The position numbers and the translations under genes were made by a program. A stretch of 64,000 bases of DNA from positions 186,001-250,000 of the forward strand of contig ML991776.1 of assembly GCA_010094025.1 (NCBI GenBank), read 5' to 3'. Source of the stretch: Viridothelium virens. Taxonomy: Eukaryota > Ascomycota > Dothideomycetes > Trypetheliales > Trypetheliaceae. Below, in pieces: positions 10,680 to 22,726 of this stretch. The notes below the pieces were generated by a model that was given only the letters and a program-made list of their open reading frames with translations, had not been told where the DNA came from and made no database searches. Each line of letters starts with the position of its first letter. Position 1 is the stretch's first letter.

Positions 10680-12719
10680 CTACCAAGCATAACCGTCATC
10701 AGCAACACCATCGTTCTCACCAGTCCAGTCCTCATCTCCACTAGCTTCCGAGTCCAAAAAGTGGCTCTCGTTCAATTGCTCCTCCATAGGACGCTGATTG
10801 TCGATCAGAATATCGACGACTTGGCACATGCCCTGTATGAAATCGTCCTTGCTCCTTTCACCTTGCTCGCTCTGCTCCTGGTCACTTTGAGAGTCCGTTT
10901 GGGCGATTCTCTGACTTTGGCGCGTGCGTCTGGAAGGCCCATCGTTCTCAGACATTTGTGCCGGCTGCGACCCAGGATCCTGGCCCATCTTTGAGCTACG
11001 CCTGGTGGGGCCGCCCCCATGCGGAAGCTTCATATCATTCTCAAGCCCTGTGGAGGGTTCGTGGAAAGGCTCCGGGTTCTTCCATCTTCGGAACGCGCGC
11101 ATCGACATTAGATGGCGATTTGGCGGAGCACACTTTCGAAGGAAAACCGTCCGAAACCGCGGAATCCACTTTTCGCGGAAGTCCGCGCGATCACGCCAGC
11201 TGCAGTCGAGGATGGGTTTTAGGACCAACTTGCGTAGATCGGGGAGATCCTTGGCGGAATCGATGAGTGACTGGAAAAAATGCGTCGCTGCGTCTAAGCT
11301 CTCCCATTTCCTCAGATGGATCAGTTCGACAGTGCGAAGTGTTCGAGGCCATGTAGGTATCTCGTCAGATGCCAGTAATGTAGTGTAAAGTGGATCGGAA
11401 TCGCGATGTGCAAATCGAGTACTGTAGCAATGCATGTCCATCTTGAATACCTCGAGTCTAGGGGATGTTCGAGCGAGATGGGGTAAGAAGGCGAGATCTA
11501 AAGCACGGTTGTAATCCAGCACCAGCTCCTTTAGGTGAGCGCCATTGCCTTCGAGAAAACTGTGAAGAGACTCGGAATTGATACGGATGCAATTCTCCAG
11601 TGTGAGTTTCTTGAGCGAGGTGGGTAGGCTTTTCAGCAGCACGCCATTAAGTCCGGGCGACGAATGAAAGCAGACGCTTTCGAGCTCTGGTAATGCAGCA
11701 CTATTTGCAGCCAAAGTCTCCGCGGCTTCGACGGCGTTGTGCTTCTCATCTCGAAGTTTGAAGTTCAGGATGGAGATTTGACGCAGACTTTGAAACGGCT
11801 TGGATTGATGAATCTCGGTCATCCACGGAAAGGCATCGCGATCACCGAATAATCTAAAGTTCCAGGTAAAGCTTTTCAGCCGCTGTTGGGTGCTCTCAAG
11901 CGCAGTGAAGAGATTGTCTGGGTAATGCCATCGGATGCTATGTTCTACCTGGCGGTAAGGAGGGAAGTCGTCCTTCAAGTAAATGTTTATCGCTGAAAGT
12001 TGCGGAAGGCGAGAAATGAGCTGTCCTAGGTCGAACGTGCCATGATTATGATATTTGTAATTGAGGGTATCCCAGACGTCCAGCTGCAAACGCTTCACCT
12101 TGACTCCGTAATTGAGGCTTGGAGTGCCAATTTCTTGGTTATTGGCGACAAGGGAATCCAGTAGTCTATGGGGCTGACTGAGGTCGCGTAATGGTGGAAC
12201 ACGGTATAATGCTGAGATTGCAGGCTCCATGAATGCTTTACAAACAAGAGCAGCATCCAAAACCCAGGTTTTGGCCTTTCGCTGGCCTGCATCGTGATCA
12301 CACGGGTCGTCGAAAGCATACGTGAAGATCTCCAATAGGATTGCGTACGGTAAAGTTTGCCAGGGCGGGATAACACCATCGGACTCTACCGGTACTCCTC
12401 CAGTAACTCCTGATGCTGACTTCCCATTACTTGATGACAGCTGTGGCTTTGCGGGGTTCCGCGGATTGTGCTTCCTGGGAGAGTGTTCCAAAGCTGTTCG
12501 TCCCGAGTGGCTCGATGTAAGCGCAGCGGCTCTGCGTTGCCTTTTTGGAGGAGGAGCATCGCTCTCGGAGACGGACGAGACAAAGTCGTCTCCTGAGCTG
12601 TCTGTACTGTCCTCTCTATACGAGATTGAGGCTCGTGTGGACCGCTTAGCGCCTGCACGTGCCGTAGACTTCGAGGTTCGACTCATCACTCGGCGCATGC
12701 TGCGAGTGTTGCTGGCCAT
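10680..12719 (-). CDS. F-box / leucine-rich-repeat-like protein
   Basis: Single exon of 679 residues. The N-terminal 110 residues are basic and Ser-rich with a likely nuclear-localisation cluster (PPPKRQRRAAAL at about 52-63). An F-box-like motif follows at about 119-160: IPPWQTLPYAILLEIFTYA, then VLDAALVCKAFMEPAISALYR. The middle has irregular leucine-rich segments such as LPTSLKKLTLENC and LKELVLDYN. The C-terminal 130 residues are charged, disordered and acidic at the end. F-box proteins hand substrates to SCF ubiquitin ligases; that role is inferred from the motif. The target is unknown. Confidence 0.75.
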   Translation of the reverse strand: MASNTRSMRRVMSRTSKSTARAGAKRSTRASISYREDSTDSSGDDFVSSVSESDAPPPKRQRRAAALTSSHSGRTALEHSPRKHNPRNPAKPQLSSSNGKSASGVTGGVPVESDGVIPPWQTLPYAILLEIFTYAFDDPCDHDAGQRKAKTWVLDAALVCKAFMEPAISALYRVPPLRDLSQPHRLLDSLVANNQEIGTPSLNYGVKVKRLQLDVWDTLNYKYHNHGTFDLGQLISRLPQLSAINIYLKDDFPPYRQVEHSIRWHYPDNLFTALESTQQRLKSFTWNFRLFGDRDAFPWMTEIHQSKPFQSLRQISILNFKLRDEKHNAVEAAETLAANSAALPELESVCFHSSPGLNGVLLKSLPTSLKKLTLENCIRINSESLHSFLEGNGAHLKELVLDYNRALDLAFLPHLARTSPRLEVFKMDMHCYSTRFAHRDSDPLYTTLLASDEIPTWPRTLRTVELIHLRKWESLDAATHFFQSLIDSAKDLPDLRKLVLKPILDCSWRDRADFREKWIPRFRTVFLRKCAPPNRHLMSMRAFRRWKNPEPFHEPSTGLENDMKLPHGGGPTRRSSKMGQDPGSQPAQMSENDGPSRRTRQSQRIAQTDSQSDQEQSEQGERSKDDFIQGMCQVVDILIDNQRPMEEQLNESHFLDSEASGDEDWTGENDGVADDGYAW

Positions 12720-15301
12720 GGGTCATCGCAACAGAGAACACAGATGGTGGACACGATCAATGTCGACTGAGCCTATGGTGGACGTCCAGCGATGCCTCTG
12801 CGGAGGGCAAGAAACGTAAGTGGTGTCGCAGCGGATCAGAAGGAATGATCAGCGTGGTGATGATGCTGCGTTGATGAAAGTGGTACCTCCAGGCCGCCGG
12901 AAAGTCAAGCGTTGCCTGATTCGGAAGATTGCGGCTACCCTTTATTCACTCAGCCAAGCCACTGCATCAACTCGTCCCCCTGACCCGCTCCATTCGAACT
13001 TTACGCATTGTCTTCTCTGGTGAATGCAATAATGGCCGCATTGTACTCCGTAGATAATCAAGCTTTTCTATCTTTACCTGTCGTTCTCTTCAAGCTTCTT
13101 CCTCGCCCCGGTGATCTCAAGACTGCCTTCTGACTTGTGCTGCTCTCCTCAGTGACATCAAGACCGCCTCGCCGGTGGCTTTGCATCCGGATCGCACCCT
13201 GTGAGCTGATTCTGGTGTTTTCTTTTACTTTGAATCGGTATCGCACCCTAATATTTCTCCTTCCCTCATTCTCAAGCTCAATTGCTGAGGACATATTCTT
13301 CGCTTGTCCTCTCTCCGCAATGTCGTCCAAATCTTTGTCTTTGAATACTTGGTGGCTTCAGTGAGAGTTTCCATTTCGGAGGAATGTGAGAATCTTCCAA
13401 GCTAAGATCATTTTCAACCTTGTCAACTTGACACGGAACGCGAGATCCGTTGCTGAGGAGAAACACTTCAGTCTGAGAGCCCCTTCAATATCAAATTTAG
13501 CCTCATTACTTCAAACCAATAGCCGGAATTCAAGATTGACTTTTGTCTGAGGCCAAACTCTGAGAATATGAATTCACAGGCTTAGAAGGAGGAGCAAGCA
13601 TTGGTCATCTTTCTGACGTACGACTCACAAGGTCCGCAACATTCGCAGAGCATTCCTTCTGATTACACATCAGTATTGGGTGACTTTGTCGTACTTAGTT
13701 CATATGATCTTTCCACGGGAGAGCACCGACCCATGGGTTCTTTGGCTGTGCTTGCTCGAGCTGAGGCTACCGACCCAACGTAGGGCACCGTGCACCAGAT
13801 GCTTATGCATTTTACCGCCATTCTGGACACACTGAGCCAATACGAATCCTTGCTTACTACGAAGTTCAAGATGAGCCCTTCTGTTCGTTAATACATATAG
13901 GAGTTCAGAATTAAACAAATAAGCAGAGTCACGAGTACCGGTCATGTGTTTACCACCTTCTCTCCTGGGCTTCACCTACTTCCTCTCTAATCCCAGTGAC
14001 GCGCTCCAGGCCTGCATCAATATAGCCCGATGCTTCAGAACACTAACTACGGAGTATACTCATAGAATTCTTATCTTCATTCCAACTGGTTATAAGAACA
14101 AGTTTGTGTACACTAAATTAAGCGCCATGGTCGCGGTCACAGCGAACAAGCAATGGGACAAAAGCATGATGGAATGATGATGGTGTTGTAGCTAACTCCC
14201 GGAAATTGTCTTTCCTGACAGTGTGGTCTGTGCTTCCGTCTCTGCCTGCAGTCCGGCTGCAGCACGTGTGCCTCTCTGGCGTAGCAACTGGTAGCTAAGC
14301 AGCTATGACCACGTCCCCATGGTCATCATCATAAAGAAAAGGTAAGAAATTCATATATGATAAGCAGCATTAGCAGTAAAGAGACTATCCGGTAACGCAC
14401 CAAAGAAACCATAAGCACTTCATGCCCTCGTCATCTCCATTGTTAAGGAAACCACCCTGCAAAGAATCCTAGGAGCAAATATCAAAGGAAAGGATCGGAA
14501 AGAGTCATTATCGCGCGAACTAGTCGGCAGGGGAAAGTACCATCCTGCGATGAGGGTGTTAGAGAAGCGTTCAGTGGAAGAAAATTGCCGCGGAAGGTTT
14601 CATCCATCCTTGGCGCGAAGAGTTGTTCCTAGTTAGGCCTCTTGTTAATACTTCCAAAGGAGATGCTTCTTGATGATGAGGGTTTTGGCGAAGGCGATAT
14701 CTGTGTGTCGCCTGTTTCTTAGGGTGCATGCAGTAGGATCTGCCTCATTTCATCGAGGTCCTTCTGGGGAGCAGAGTGTACATCGACCTGTTTTTTCAAG
14801 GCTGTGTATGCGTCCGAAATGTGTATTTGCATGTCTGCCACCTGCTTCACCAACACATCTGTATCGGTTCTGTCAGGCCTCACCAGGCTGTGTTAGCTGG
14901 GGTCGATTCCCGCCGTAGTATGTCGGGTCATTCATCTCCTCGTCACTTTCCCACTCTCCTTCCCAGCTCCCATTTGGAGGTTTGCGCCGGCTCAGCGAAA
15001 ACGAATCAAGGGGGTAGTCCGCAACGAAGAATTCGTATTCTCAAATCTAGCCCCAAGACAGATTCAAAGTTTCGTGGGCTAGGAGTAATTTATGGCTAAC
15101 GACCGTCTTCGTCTCTTCTTTCGGCGCCATCAAGATGTTCAGTAGACATTGTACTGCCACTCGTCATCTCTTACCCGTCTCACATGCGGGTTCGTCTGTT
15201 GCTGCGCAGCTTCCATCAGCACGACTTTTCACCGAGCTTTCTTACCCTGTTGAAGTCGTCTGACAGTCACTTGTCAAAAGTCCGTGGGTTTGGCAGCTAC
15301 T
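12720..15301. other. Gene-poor region, no convincing coding sequence
   Basis: This 2.6 kb holds only short open frames (up to about 107 codons) with no recognisable protein character. Pyrimidine-rich stretches near 13060-13310, with an ATG at 13320 that opens a 14-codon frame, resemble a 5' leader with a short upstream frame, but no main coding sequence follows. It could be a non-coding transcript or decayed sequence. No repeats or RNA genes were recognised. Confidence 0.4.
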
Positions 15302-16653
15302 CTAGAATTTCGCTGCCGGTGAATTGAGTTCAATTTCTTCCGCTACCGCTTTTGCAAACACAGCCTGCACATCATGCTCATGAATCCAGAATGGGTCCGA
15401 CCTGTTCTTGACTCTTTCTCTCAGCTGATCATCTGTCTCCTCTTTCCCGGCTCTAATACGCGAGATGGTGGCCTTGTTCCCTGCATGCACTGTCGATATC
15501 ACGCGGTCTGTGCGCAGCTTTCTTACTCGCTCGTATAGAGACAATGCTCGTTTGAAGTCGTAAGTAGCACGATGGGTGGAGCCGGGGGGAAAGACATGCC
15601 ACAAGGCAGCTGCGAAAGCATAGCCATCGTCAATAGCTAGCGACCCGCCAGCGGCCAAGGTACCTCCATGTGCATGAGCAGCGTCGCCTGCTAGAGTTGC
15701 CCGTCCATGACAGAAAGACCAACGGTCGAGTGCAGAAGCAGCAGTATTTGGATACTGCCGAGTATACGGCGAGGCATCGACCATCCGTCGAATTACCGGA
15801 TGCCAATCCTTATAATATTGCCGCATCTCATTGACATCCCCATCTGAATTCCATGTTGCACCCCTGTATGGTGCGTCCGGCGCATCTGGGTCACTGTAAT
15901 GGCCTCCAACAATCGTAAATAGACCATTCCCAAGTCTCGAAGCGAAGAAAGTACGATCAGGGCCCCACCAATGATTTGCTTCGTTCAGAATCGCATCGTC
16001 GAGATCCTCAAGGAGCTTCACGTCGAATACTGAGCGGAAGGCCACCCATCCAGTCCATTTTGGTCCTGAACCAGGCACGAAGTAGCGGCGCACTGCGGAG
16101 CGGATACCATCGGCACCCAGAAGGACATCAGCATTTACACTTGAACCGTCTTCAAAAGAGACTGTAACGGAGTTCGTGGAGCTGTTGGCCGTTGCGGACG
16201 CGAATGCCTTTTTCAATTGAATCTTCTCGCTTGGAACATGTGCCAGCAAGGCCTTCTGAAGATCTGCCCGGTAGAAGCGTGCTGTGCGATGTCTACGTTC
16301 GACGTCATCATGATGAGAGTCAACCGAGGTAATCTCATTCGTTCTCCAGTGCCTGTTGCAGGTCAAGTTCAATTCGAGGCGCTGTAAAATGATGCCCACC
16401 TGTATATCATAGGAAACCCTGATCGGTTGCGAAAGGCAATCGAGTTATCCAACGCATTGACCACACCTAGTCTCTCTAGTGTCCTTAGCCCGTTTGGGCC
16501 AAGAGCGATGGAGGCGCCAATTTCTTCAAGCCGCCCTGCTCGTTCGTACACTTGATACTCGATGTCTGGATGGTCTTTCAATCCTACTGCAGCTGCCAGG
16601 CCAGCAACGCCCGCACCGATTATTGCGACAGAAAGCTTCCGTGGTGCCTCCAT
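15302..16653 (-). CDS. Class A FAD-dependent monooxygenase (salicylate hydroxylase-like)
   Basis: Two exons, 16653-16400 and 16352-15302, with a 47-nt intron; 434 residues. The join gives MIYRHWRTNE. The N-terminus has the FAD-binding GAGVAGLAAA motif (about 13-22) and a glutamate in the VYERAG segment that binds the ribose. A DG motif (LLGADGIRSAVRR) and a GD motif (ATLAGDAAHA) that contacts the flavin complete the class A hydroxylase signature. These enzymes hydroxylate aromatic rings with NAD(P)H and O2. Substrate is unknown; salicylate or a phenolic metabolite is possible. It diverges from an MFS carrier gene across a shared 645-nt promoter, which suggests a small catabolic or detoxification unit. 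No C-terminal membrane anchor is seen. Confidence 0.85.
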
Positions 16654-17298
16654 GGCAAAGGCGAGCTTTTTCCGGCGTGCACGTCTTGAATAGCAGCAGC
16701 CTGCGTCTTAAGAGGGGCACAGAACCAAAAGATGAAAGACATACAAGAGGAGCTAGGGGATTCATGCTCTCTGGATATCATGGTCTCGGGAAAGGCTTGG
16801 TTCCTGTCATTGGTCCATTCCCTTTCATCGAGGGGTTCCTCAGCACGCGAGAGAGGTTGCACATGATGTGATTGCAAGATCAGCTTAAACTCCATGCACA
16901 TGGTCACACCTATCTATGCCACACTGAAACATTATTCGGGCCTTTTCAAATGGCAACCGTAAGCTTTGAGAATTGTTGGTCCCATCGGCGAATCATGAAC
17001 ATTGATCGCTGGAGCGAATTCGCATCTCCCAAGTACCCACCCCAACCATTAATGGCTATCCATCTTCCTAGCGACGCCTCGGTGGGTGCATACTCTCACC
17101 ATCTAGGCGCGCACTTGCACAATGAAAAAAGTTGATCTGCACCAATGAACAGTCTGCGAACTCCAGCGGCGACTTAGCCGACACTGTATCTATTGTTCAG
17201 CATCCGTACAGAATTGTGATAAGAAAGTCTTGGACCCTTCTTTCCAAGCACTCCTTTATCCAAATTACTAATACTTCGATTTAACAAGTTTTGGAAAG
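16654..17298. promoter_or_regulatory. Shared promoter region between monooxygenase and MFS genes
   Basis: 645 nt separate two divergent starts, consistent with co-regulation of an enzyme and its transporter. Only short chance open frames lie inside. I could not assign a binding site. Confidence 0.5.
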
Positions 17299-19089
17299 AT
17301 GACTAAACCCACAGACGGTTTGGAAGGACCTGTGGTATCAGAATCTGTCGCCTTCGCACCAAGACTCCCTGACCGCTACGCCGACGAAAGCTACAAACTG
17401 TTCTCCAAGATCCATGTTGGTGATCCTAGTCTCGAGACATCGATAGCGATCCGAAGAAAATGTGTTCGATGGATTCTACCGTTCTTATGCGTGGGTTATC
17501 ACCTCATGTATGTTGACAAGCAGACAGTGAGCGGATTCGCCGCACAACAATATTCAGCACGCCAGCTAACAAAACAAGCTTGGAAATTCTTCAATCTTAG
17601 GTATTCTTAAGAATGCTCATCTGAATGCGACGCAATACAATTGGCTAGTTTCAATATTCTACTTTGGATACCTACTCGCAGAATGGCCCCAAAACTGGGC
17701 ACTCCAACGCTTCCCTGTTGCGAAATGGCTGGCAGGAAATCTCACAATCTTGTAAAGAACCTGATCTCCATCCTTGAGAGACCACTGACATAAGTTCCAA
17801 GGGGAAGCATTTTACTGCTTCATATCCCTTGCGAGAGCTTCGCCAGTCTGTTCGTCGTTCGTTTCCTCCTAGGTCTTGCTGAGGCCTGCATCGTTCCTTC
17901 CTTTCAGATTATTTTGTCAATGTTTTTTACGTATGATGAGCAAGCCGTCCTCATGCCATGTATGTGGGCTGTTGGCAACGCAAGTCCCATCACTTCTGGC
18001 CTGCTGTCTTACGGTGTTCTTTGGATCAAGACAGGCAGCTTTGCATCCTGGAAATGGTTCATGCGTGAGTGCTATCACGCCCCTTCCGCTTTGCAGAAGC
18101 ATTTTTTGCCAGTGCACGACTAATTTTCTCAGTAATTACCGAAGTCATAACGCTTATCTTCGCCGCCGCAGTCTTCTTCTGGCTTCCGGACAGTCCTCTA
18201 TCGGCGCACTTCCTCTCGCAAGAGCAGCGTGCTCAAGCCATCCTTCGCATTAAGAGCAACCATTCAGGCATCGAACAGAAACGGTTCAAGAAATATCAAT
18301 TCATCGAGGCTATTCGTGATTCGAAGACTTGGCTATTCTTTTTCCACGCTTGGGGCCAAGAAATGTCGAACGGACTCACGAGCCAGTATTCTCTGATTAT
18401 ACAGTCGTTTGGCTTCACGACCCTACAGACAACTCTTCTCGGCTGCGTTACTGGTCTGGTCGCTTTAGTATCGCTAGCGCTCGCAGCTATCATCCTCGCC
18501 GGGACGAAGAACTGTCGCACCTGGATCTCCGCCGCATACGTTCCTACATTCGCCGCATCTGTATTGTCATTATCGCTTCCGTGGAGTGACCGTTGGGGCC
18601 TCTTGGTCGCCATATGGCTACGCTCCACAACAGGCATTCCGTACAGTGTCGTCATGGTCTGGGCCGCGAACTGCTCTGCAGGCCATACAAAGAAAACAAC
18701 AGTGATTGCGCTCTATCATGTTGGTTACGGGCTCGGAAATATTCTCTCGCCACAGCTATTCCAACCACAGTACAGACCGCGGTATCCAGTAACTTGGGGC
18801 GTGATTCTGGGGATAGGGTGCATATTTCCGATGTCCCTTGTAATCTTCTTGCGGTATTACCTGAAGCAGGAGAACAAGAGGAGAGACGGATTGCAGAACG
18901 AGAGAGCAACTAGCGAAGTTGGTGTGCTCAAGCATGTCAATCAGCACGATGAGACCATTGGAGAGGAAGTTGTAGATGCGAGACAATTGGATCTAACGGA
19001 CCGCGAGAACTTGGCTTTGTAAGTGGCTGAAGAAATATACACGGAAAGCATCGGCTAACTGTTAACTACACAGTCGCTATGTCCTATGA
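17299..19089 (+). CDS. MFS transporter, allantoate permease (Dal5) type
   Basis: Five exons: 17299-17526, 17579-17751, 17802-18064, 18133-19018 and 19074-19089, giving 521 residues with all phases consistent. The first transmembrane segment follows IRRKCVRWILPFLCVGY, and YVDKQTLGNSSILG is the hallmark of the Dal5 anion:cation symporter family. The last 16-nt exon restores the family-typical ending ENLAFRYVL. Several further hydrophobic helices are visible, for example VITLIFAAAVFFWLP and TLLGCVTGLVALVSLALAAI. The family imports organic anions such as allantoate, nicotinate or pantothenate. Its place beside a monooxygenase and a dioxygenase suggests uptake of their aromatic or sulfonated substrate. 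It converges on the dioxygenase gene, 157 nt away. Confidence 0.85.
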
Positions 19090-19246
19090 GTCTCCTTACC
19101 TTAGTGTCACTTGGAACTTCGCGGAAGCCCAAGTCGGCAGAAAACCCAAAACTACCACCGCAGGGCGATATATATGTGCCATACGAATTAAGAAATTCAT
19201 GCCCTTAATGAAATCAGTTACGGTTCGGGTATCCAACAGTCATCCC

Positions 19247-20710
19247 TCAGTCCCAACAGCTAGCAAGAAGCTTTCTCGGTCTGGACCCCGTTATCAGGCA
19301 CACTGCAAAGTAAGTTGTATATAACCTTACCCGGTCCACGGCTCACGAGCGTGTTGAACTTGATGATTCTGCCAAGTAATCAGTGCGAAGTACTCAAAGG
19401 ACTGCATTCGATCGTACATACATCCAGTATTAACACATCTCCAGCTTGCCAAGTCACCTTAGAACTTGTTTTTCTATCACTGTCAATTTTGTCTGCGCTG
19501 AAATTATGGAATTATTACTTACTGGATGATATCATATGCATTTACTAGGAAATGCTCTGGAATCAACTCGCCGTCCCCGTACTCACGGGAGTCAGCCATA
19601 CCTTCGTCTCAAAATCAAAGCAGCACTTACGAAGCACGGAGGCTGGTATTTTCCGTCCTCGCTAATATGTGAAGGTTGCAGTGTACCGTTCGCGCGCGCG
19701 TACAGAAATCTGGACACCATGTTGTTGAAAAAGGCCATGTGACCAGTCATTTCATGTTTCTGGAGCGCTACATTGTTCAGCAACTCTCCTGCAGATGTCA
19801 GGATTCTGAAGCATACCAGGAAGTCTCTGCCAGACTCTGAGGTCTCCCAACTGGTTAGATTCCGACTGGTTCTCCCACTGCCACGTCGCCGTTGGGAGAC
19901 GCTTGATCTCTTTTTCAATTTTTGCTCGACGGTCTTCCACACCGTCTGAGTCGAGAATCTTCTTGCCATATGACTGCAGTACTGATGTACCAGGAGAAGA
20001 AACATTGTCCCGCGGCTTTTTCGGATAAAGGAGCTGGTATTTGACACCCTGTTTCGTATCAGCATTATGGTACTGCGTACCAAGTCTTCTTCTGAGTGTC
20101 ATAACTTAGCTTCCAATGCATTTAAAAACTCTGGAACAGTTTCCTTCAGTCGTTCGTAGAGTACAATGGAGCTGTTAATTGGCGTTTCGCCTCCCTGTTC
20201 CGGCGCACCGGCACAATAGAAAAGGACATATTGAGGGTAATGCGGACTCAAGCCAAACTCGTTATGAGGGTATATAGGTTGAGTATTTGGTCCCTCATTT
20301 GCAGTTGCGACATTTGGCGCTAAAACCGTACGCCTAACAGGATTCCCAATATCTTCATGTGCAGGCCATCCGAAAGCAGCTGCGAATTGAGAGAAATCTG
20401 CGGCAGTTTGAACACCGACATCTCTGAAGTAAATTGCTCCATGTTTGGTGAGCAGAACTCTTACAACACCAGAGGCGGATAACTTCTTGACTGCTGCAAC
20501 GAGCTCTGAAAGTCTTGTCGGTAGCAAGGTCGGGGAAAGTGCCAGAGGAAATTCAGTCCCTAGTTCATATGGCGCTGGAAGGTGCATCGACCACTCGTAC
20601 AAGGTTCGTTTAAAACCTACTAGATTAAGATTGTCTCTCTGGCTGTTGTAGTCCGCACCAATGGTTTGGTGCACTTTGTCCGTAGCTTTACTTGCAACGG
20701 CAACCGCCAT
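19247..20710 (-). CDS. TauD/TfdA family 2-oxoglutarate dioxygenase, with an out-of-frame first junction
   Basis: Seven minus-strand exons were traced: 20710 to about 20106, 20048-19817, 19767-19631, 19581-19523, 19464-19422, 19368-19331 and 19280-19247. Iron ligands fit the family: HNE in YPHNEFG, and the distal histidine in VQHAREPW, whose Arg would bind 2-oxoglutarate. The last exon gives PRKLLASCWD, a typical end. The family oxidises taurine, aryloxyacids or other small acids. Exons 2-7 join in phase. Between exons 1 and 2 the only canonical donor (GTTATG at 20105) is phase 2 while the only acceptor is phase 0, so the frame breaks by one base. A GC donor at about 20110 would restore the frame. 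Either that unusual intron, an indel in the gene, or a sequence error explains this. Confidence 0.7.
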
Positions 20711-21094
20711 CTTCACTCAAAAAGCTTTGTTAGAGACTGATACGGTTTCCAAAAATCGTGAAACATTGAAATGCTAACCTAAGTATTTTCTCTCACAAGT
20801 ACGTAGCTAAAACGCATCGTCATTTGCGCTAAAGAGTGTCAAGTTGCATCGAGCGTCATCTTGTTGTTCTAGCACGCCATTGAACTACCTTGCCTCAACT
20901 GCAACCTCACAGTTAACTTTCGATACTAGGAAGGCCAGAAAAAAATTCATAGAGGGATAAGGTGCACTTAGGAATTGTAGAGGGGCATGCTTGTTTTGAA
21001 TGAACACGACAATAATGTGAAGCTTTGCTTTCTCTTACCCAAAGTTCGGTTCTCTTGATGCGTAATGTCCTTTTGGTCTTGAGTACTTATTAAC
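20711..21094. promoter_or_regulatory. Divergent region between dioxygenase and UNC93-like pseudogene
   Basis: About 380 AT-rich nt between two divergent starts. No clear regulatory element is visible. Confidence 0.4.
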
Positions 21095-22726
21095 ATGTCC
21101 CAAGATCCAGATATTTCAGACGATCCAGATGTCCGCACAGGTTCGGAAGTGGCAAATGGTCCTCAAAAATTACCGAGTAGATTTTCTCGTATCTATCGCA
21201 GTCCTTGATGGAGTGTGGTTGTCGTTGGACTTATTTCTTTCACTCAGCCCGGAATATGGAACGCATTGAATAGTATGTGCCTCGATGACTTCTGATCTGC
21301 CTCAAGAATAACGACAAAATCAAGCACTGGAGCAGGTGGACAGCAAGAACCATATCTTGTGAACGGTGCAAATGCTTTGACTTTCGGGTCAGTCGCAAGT
21401 CGTACGCTCAAATGCCAGAAGTGCTTGCTGAAACTTCTAGAATCATGGTCTTTGGTTGTCCAATATTTGGAGCCCTCGCAAATAAATTCGGTTTGAAACC
21501 GATCTTAATATTTGGAACTCTCGGGTATGCGCCGTACTCCGCAGCCTTGTAAATGAACAACCGCTACGGTACGCAATGGTTTGTCCTTTTTGGAGCGGCT
21601 ACCTGTGGAGTCGCTGCATCTGCATTCTGGGCTACTGAAGGAGCTGTTGCCCTCGGATATCCACGCGTTGGCGATCGTGGTAAGGCGAGTAAGTGAACTC
21701 CTTTTTCTGCCGAAACTGAGCTGGAGACTAATAGCTTCCGATATAGCTGGAGTTTGGCTCGGTTTGAGGGAGCTAGGTCAGCTCATTGGGTCTTCTATTC
21801 AGCTGTCTCTAAACGTCCATAAGAACAAGACAGGCAAGGTTGGATATACGACATATCTTACGCTCATCGGCCTTCAATGTCTCGGTCTACCCCTGGCATT
21901 CCTCGTCTCTTCACCCGAAAAGGTCATCCGCTCTGATGGAGCCAAAGCAGGAGACCCGACATTATCTAAGAACTTCCTAATTCAACTTCGTAGAATTGGA
22001 AAGCTCATCTTGAAAAAGCTCATCTTCTTGCTCATTCCAATCTGTATTGTTGGCACGTGGAATGGAACGTATCAGGGGATTTATCTAACGAAATACTTCT
22101 CCGTTCGAGCTCGAACCTTGGGAGCTCTGACTTCAAGCATCGCTGCCACTGCTGCTAATCTTTTCTGGGGGTGGGTCTTGGATCTGAAGTTTGTACGCCG
22201 GCCAACAATGGCCAAACTTGTATGGGCCATCTTTGCAGCTATCCTCCTTGCCCTCTTTGGCTGGCAGGTCGCCAATGAAAACCTCTACGAGCACTCTCCA
22301 AGCAAGGTAACTCTTGACTGGGATCTTTCTGGGTTTGGCCGAGGCTTTGCTGTGAATGTCTTATTTAGGTAAGTCCTTTTTTTGCTCCTATCCGGCATGT
22401 CTTATGTTGGCTTGACGCCGGTTAGGTTTATGAACGAGTCTCACTACATGTTTGTGTATTGGATTGTCGGAACTTTTGATCAAGACGTCTCTACCCTGAC
22501 ACTGACTGTCGGCATCCTGCGGTCTTTCGAGTCGATCGGCTCTACGCTCGCAAACGGGATTGGTGCTTTACATATCAAGCCCATGACGAATCTCATCGTA
22601 GCATTTGTACTCTTCGTTGCAGCAATTCCGACTACTACATGGGTGACGTACCTCGTCCCCGAGCACACAACGATAAACAAAGTTGATACTCCAGATTCCG
22701 GCTGTCTAGAGGGCGACAAACCCTGA
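21095..22726 (+). pseudogene. UNC93-like (DUF895) MFS transporter pseudogene
   Basis: A full-length UNC93-type reading path can be followed from an ATG at 21095. It opens with an acidic N-terminus, then FSRIYRSP and GLISFTQPGIWNALN. Later blocks are TGAGGQQEPYLVNGANALTFG, VALGYPRVGDRGKA, VWLGLRELGQLIGSSI and FMNESHYMFVYWIVGTF. Introns splice near 21400-21445, 21692-21747 and 22370-22424. The path contains a TGA at 21206-21208 and a TAA at 21550-21552, both in frame and both inside conserved segments. The intron after about 21272 has a strong donor in the wrong phase. UNC93-like proteins are 11-12 helix carriers of unclear substrate. The gene is read as inactivated but fairly recent, since most of the frame survives. 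A truncated product from the second half cannot be excluded. Confidence 0.7.
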
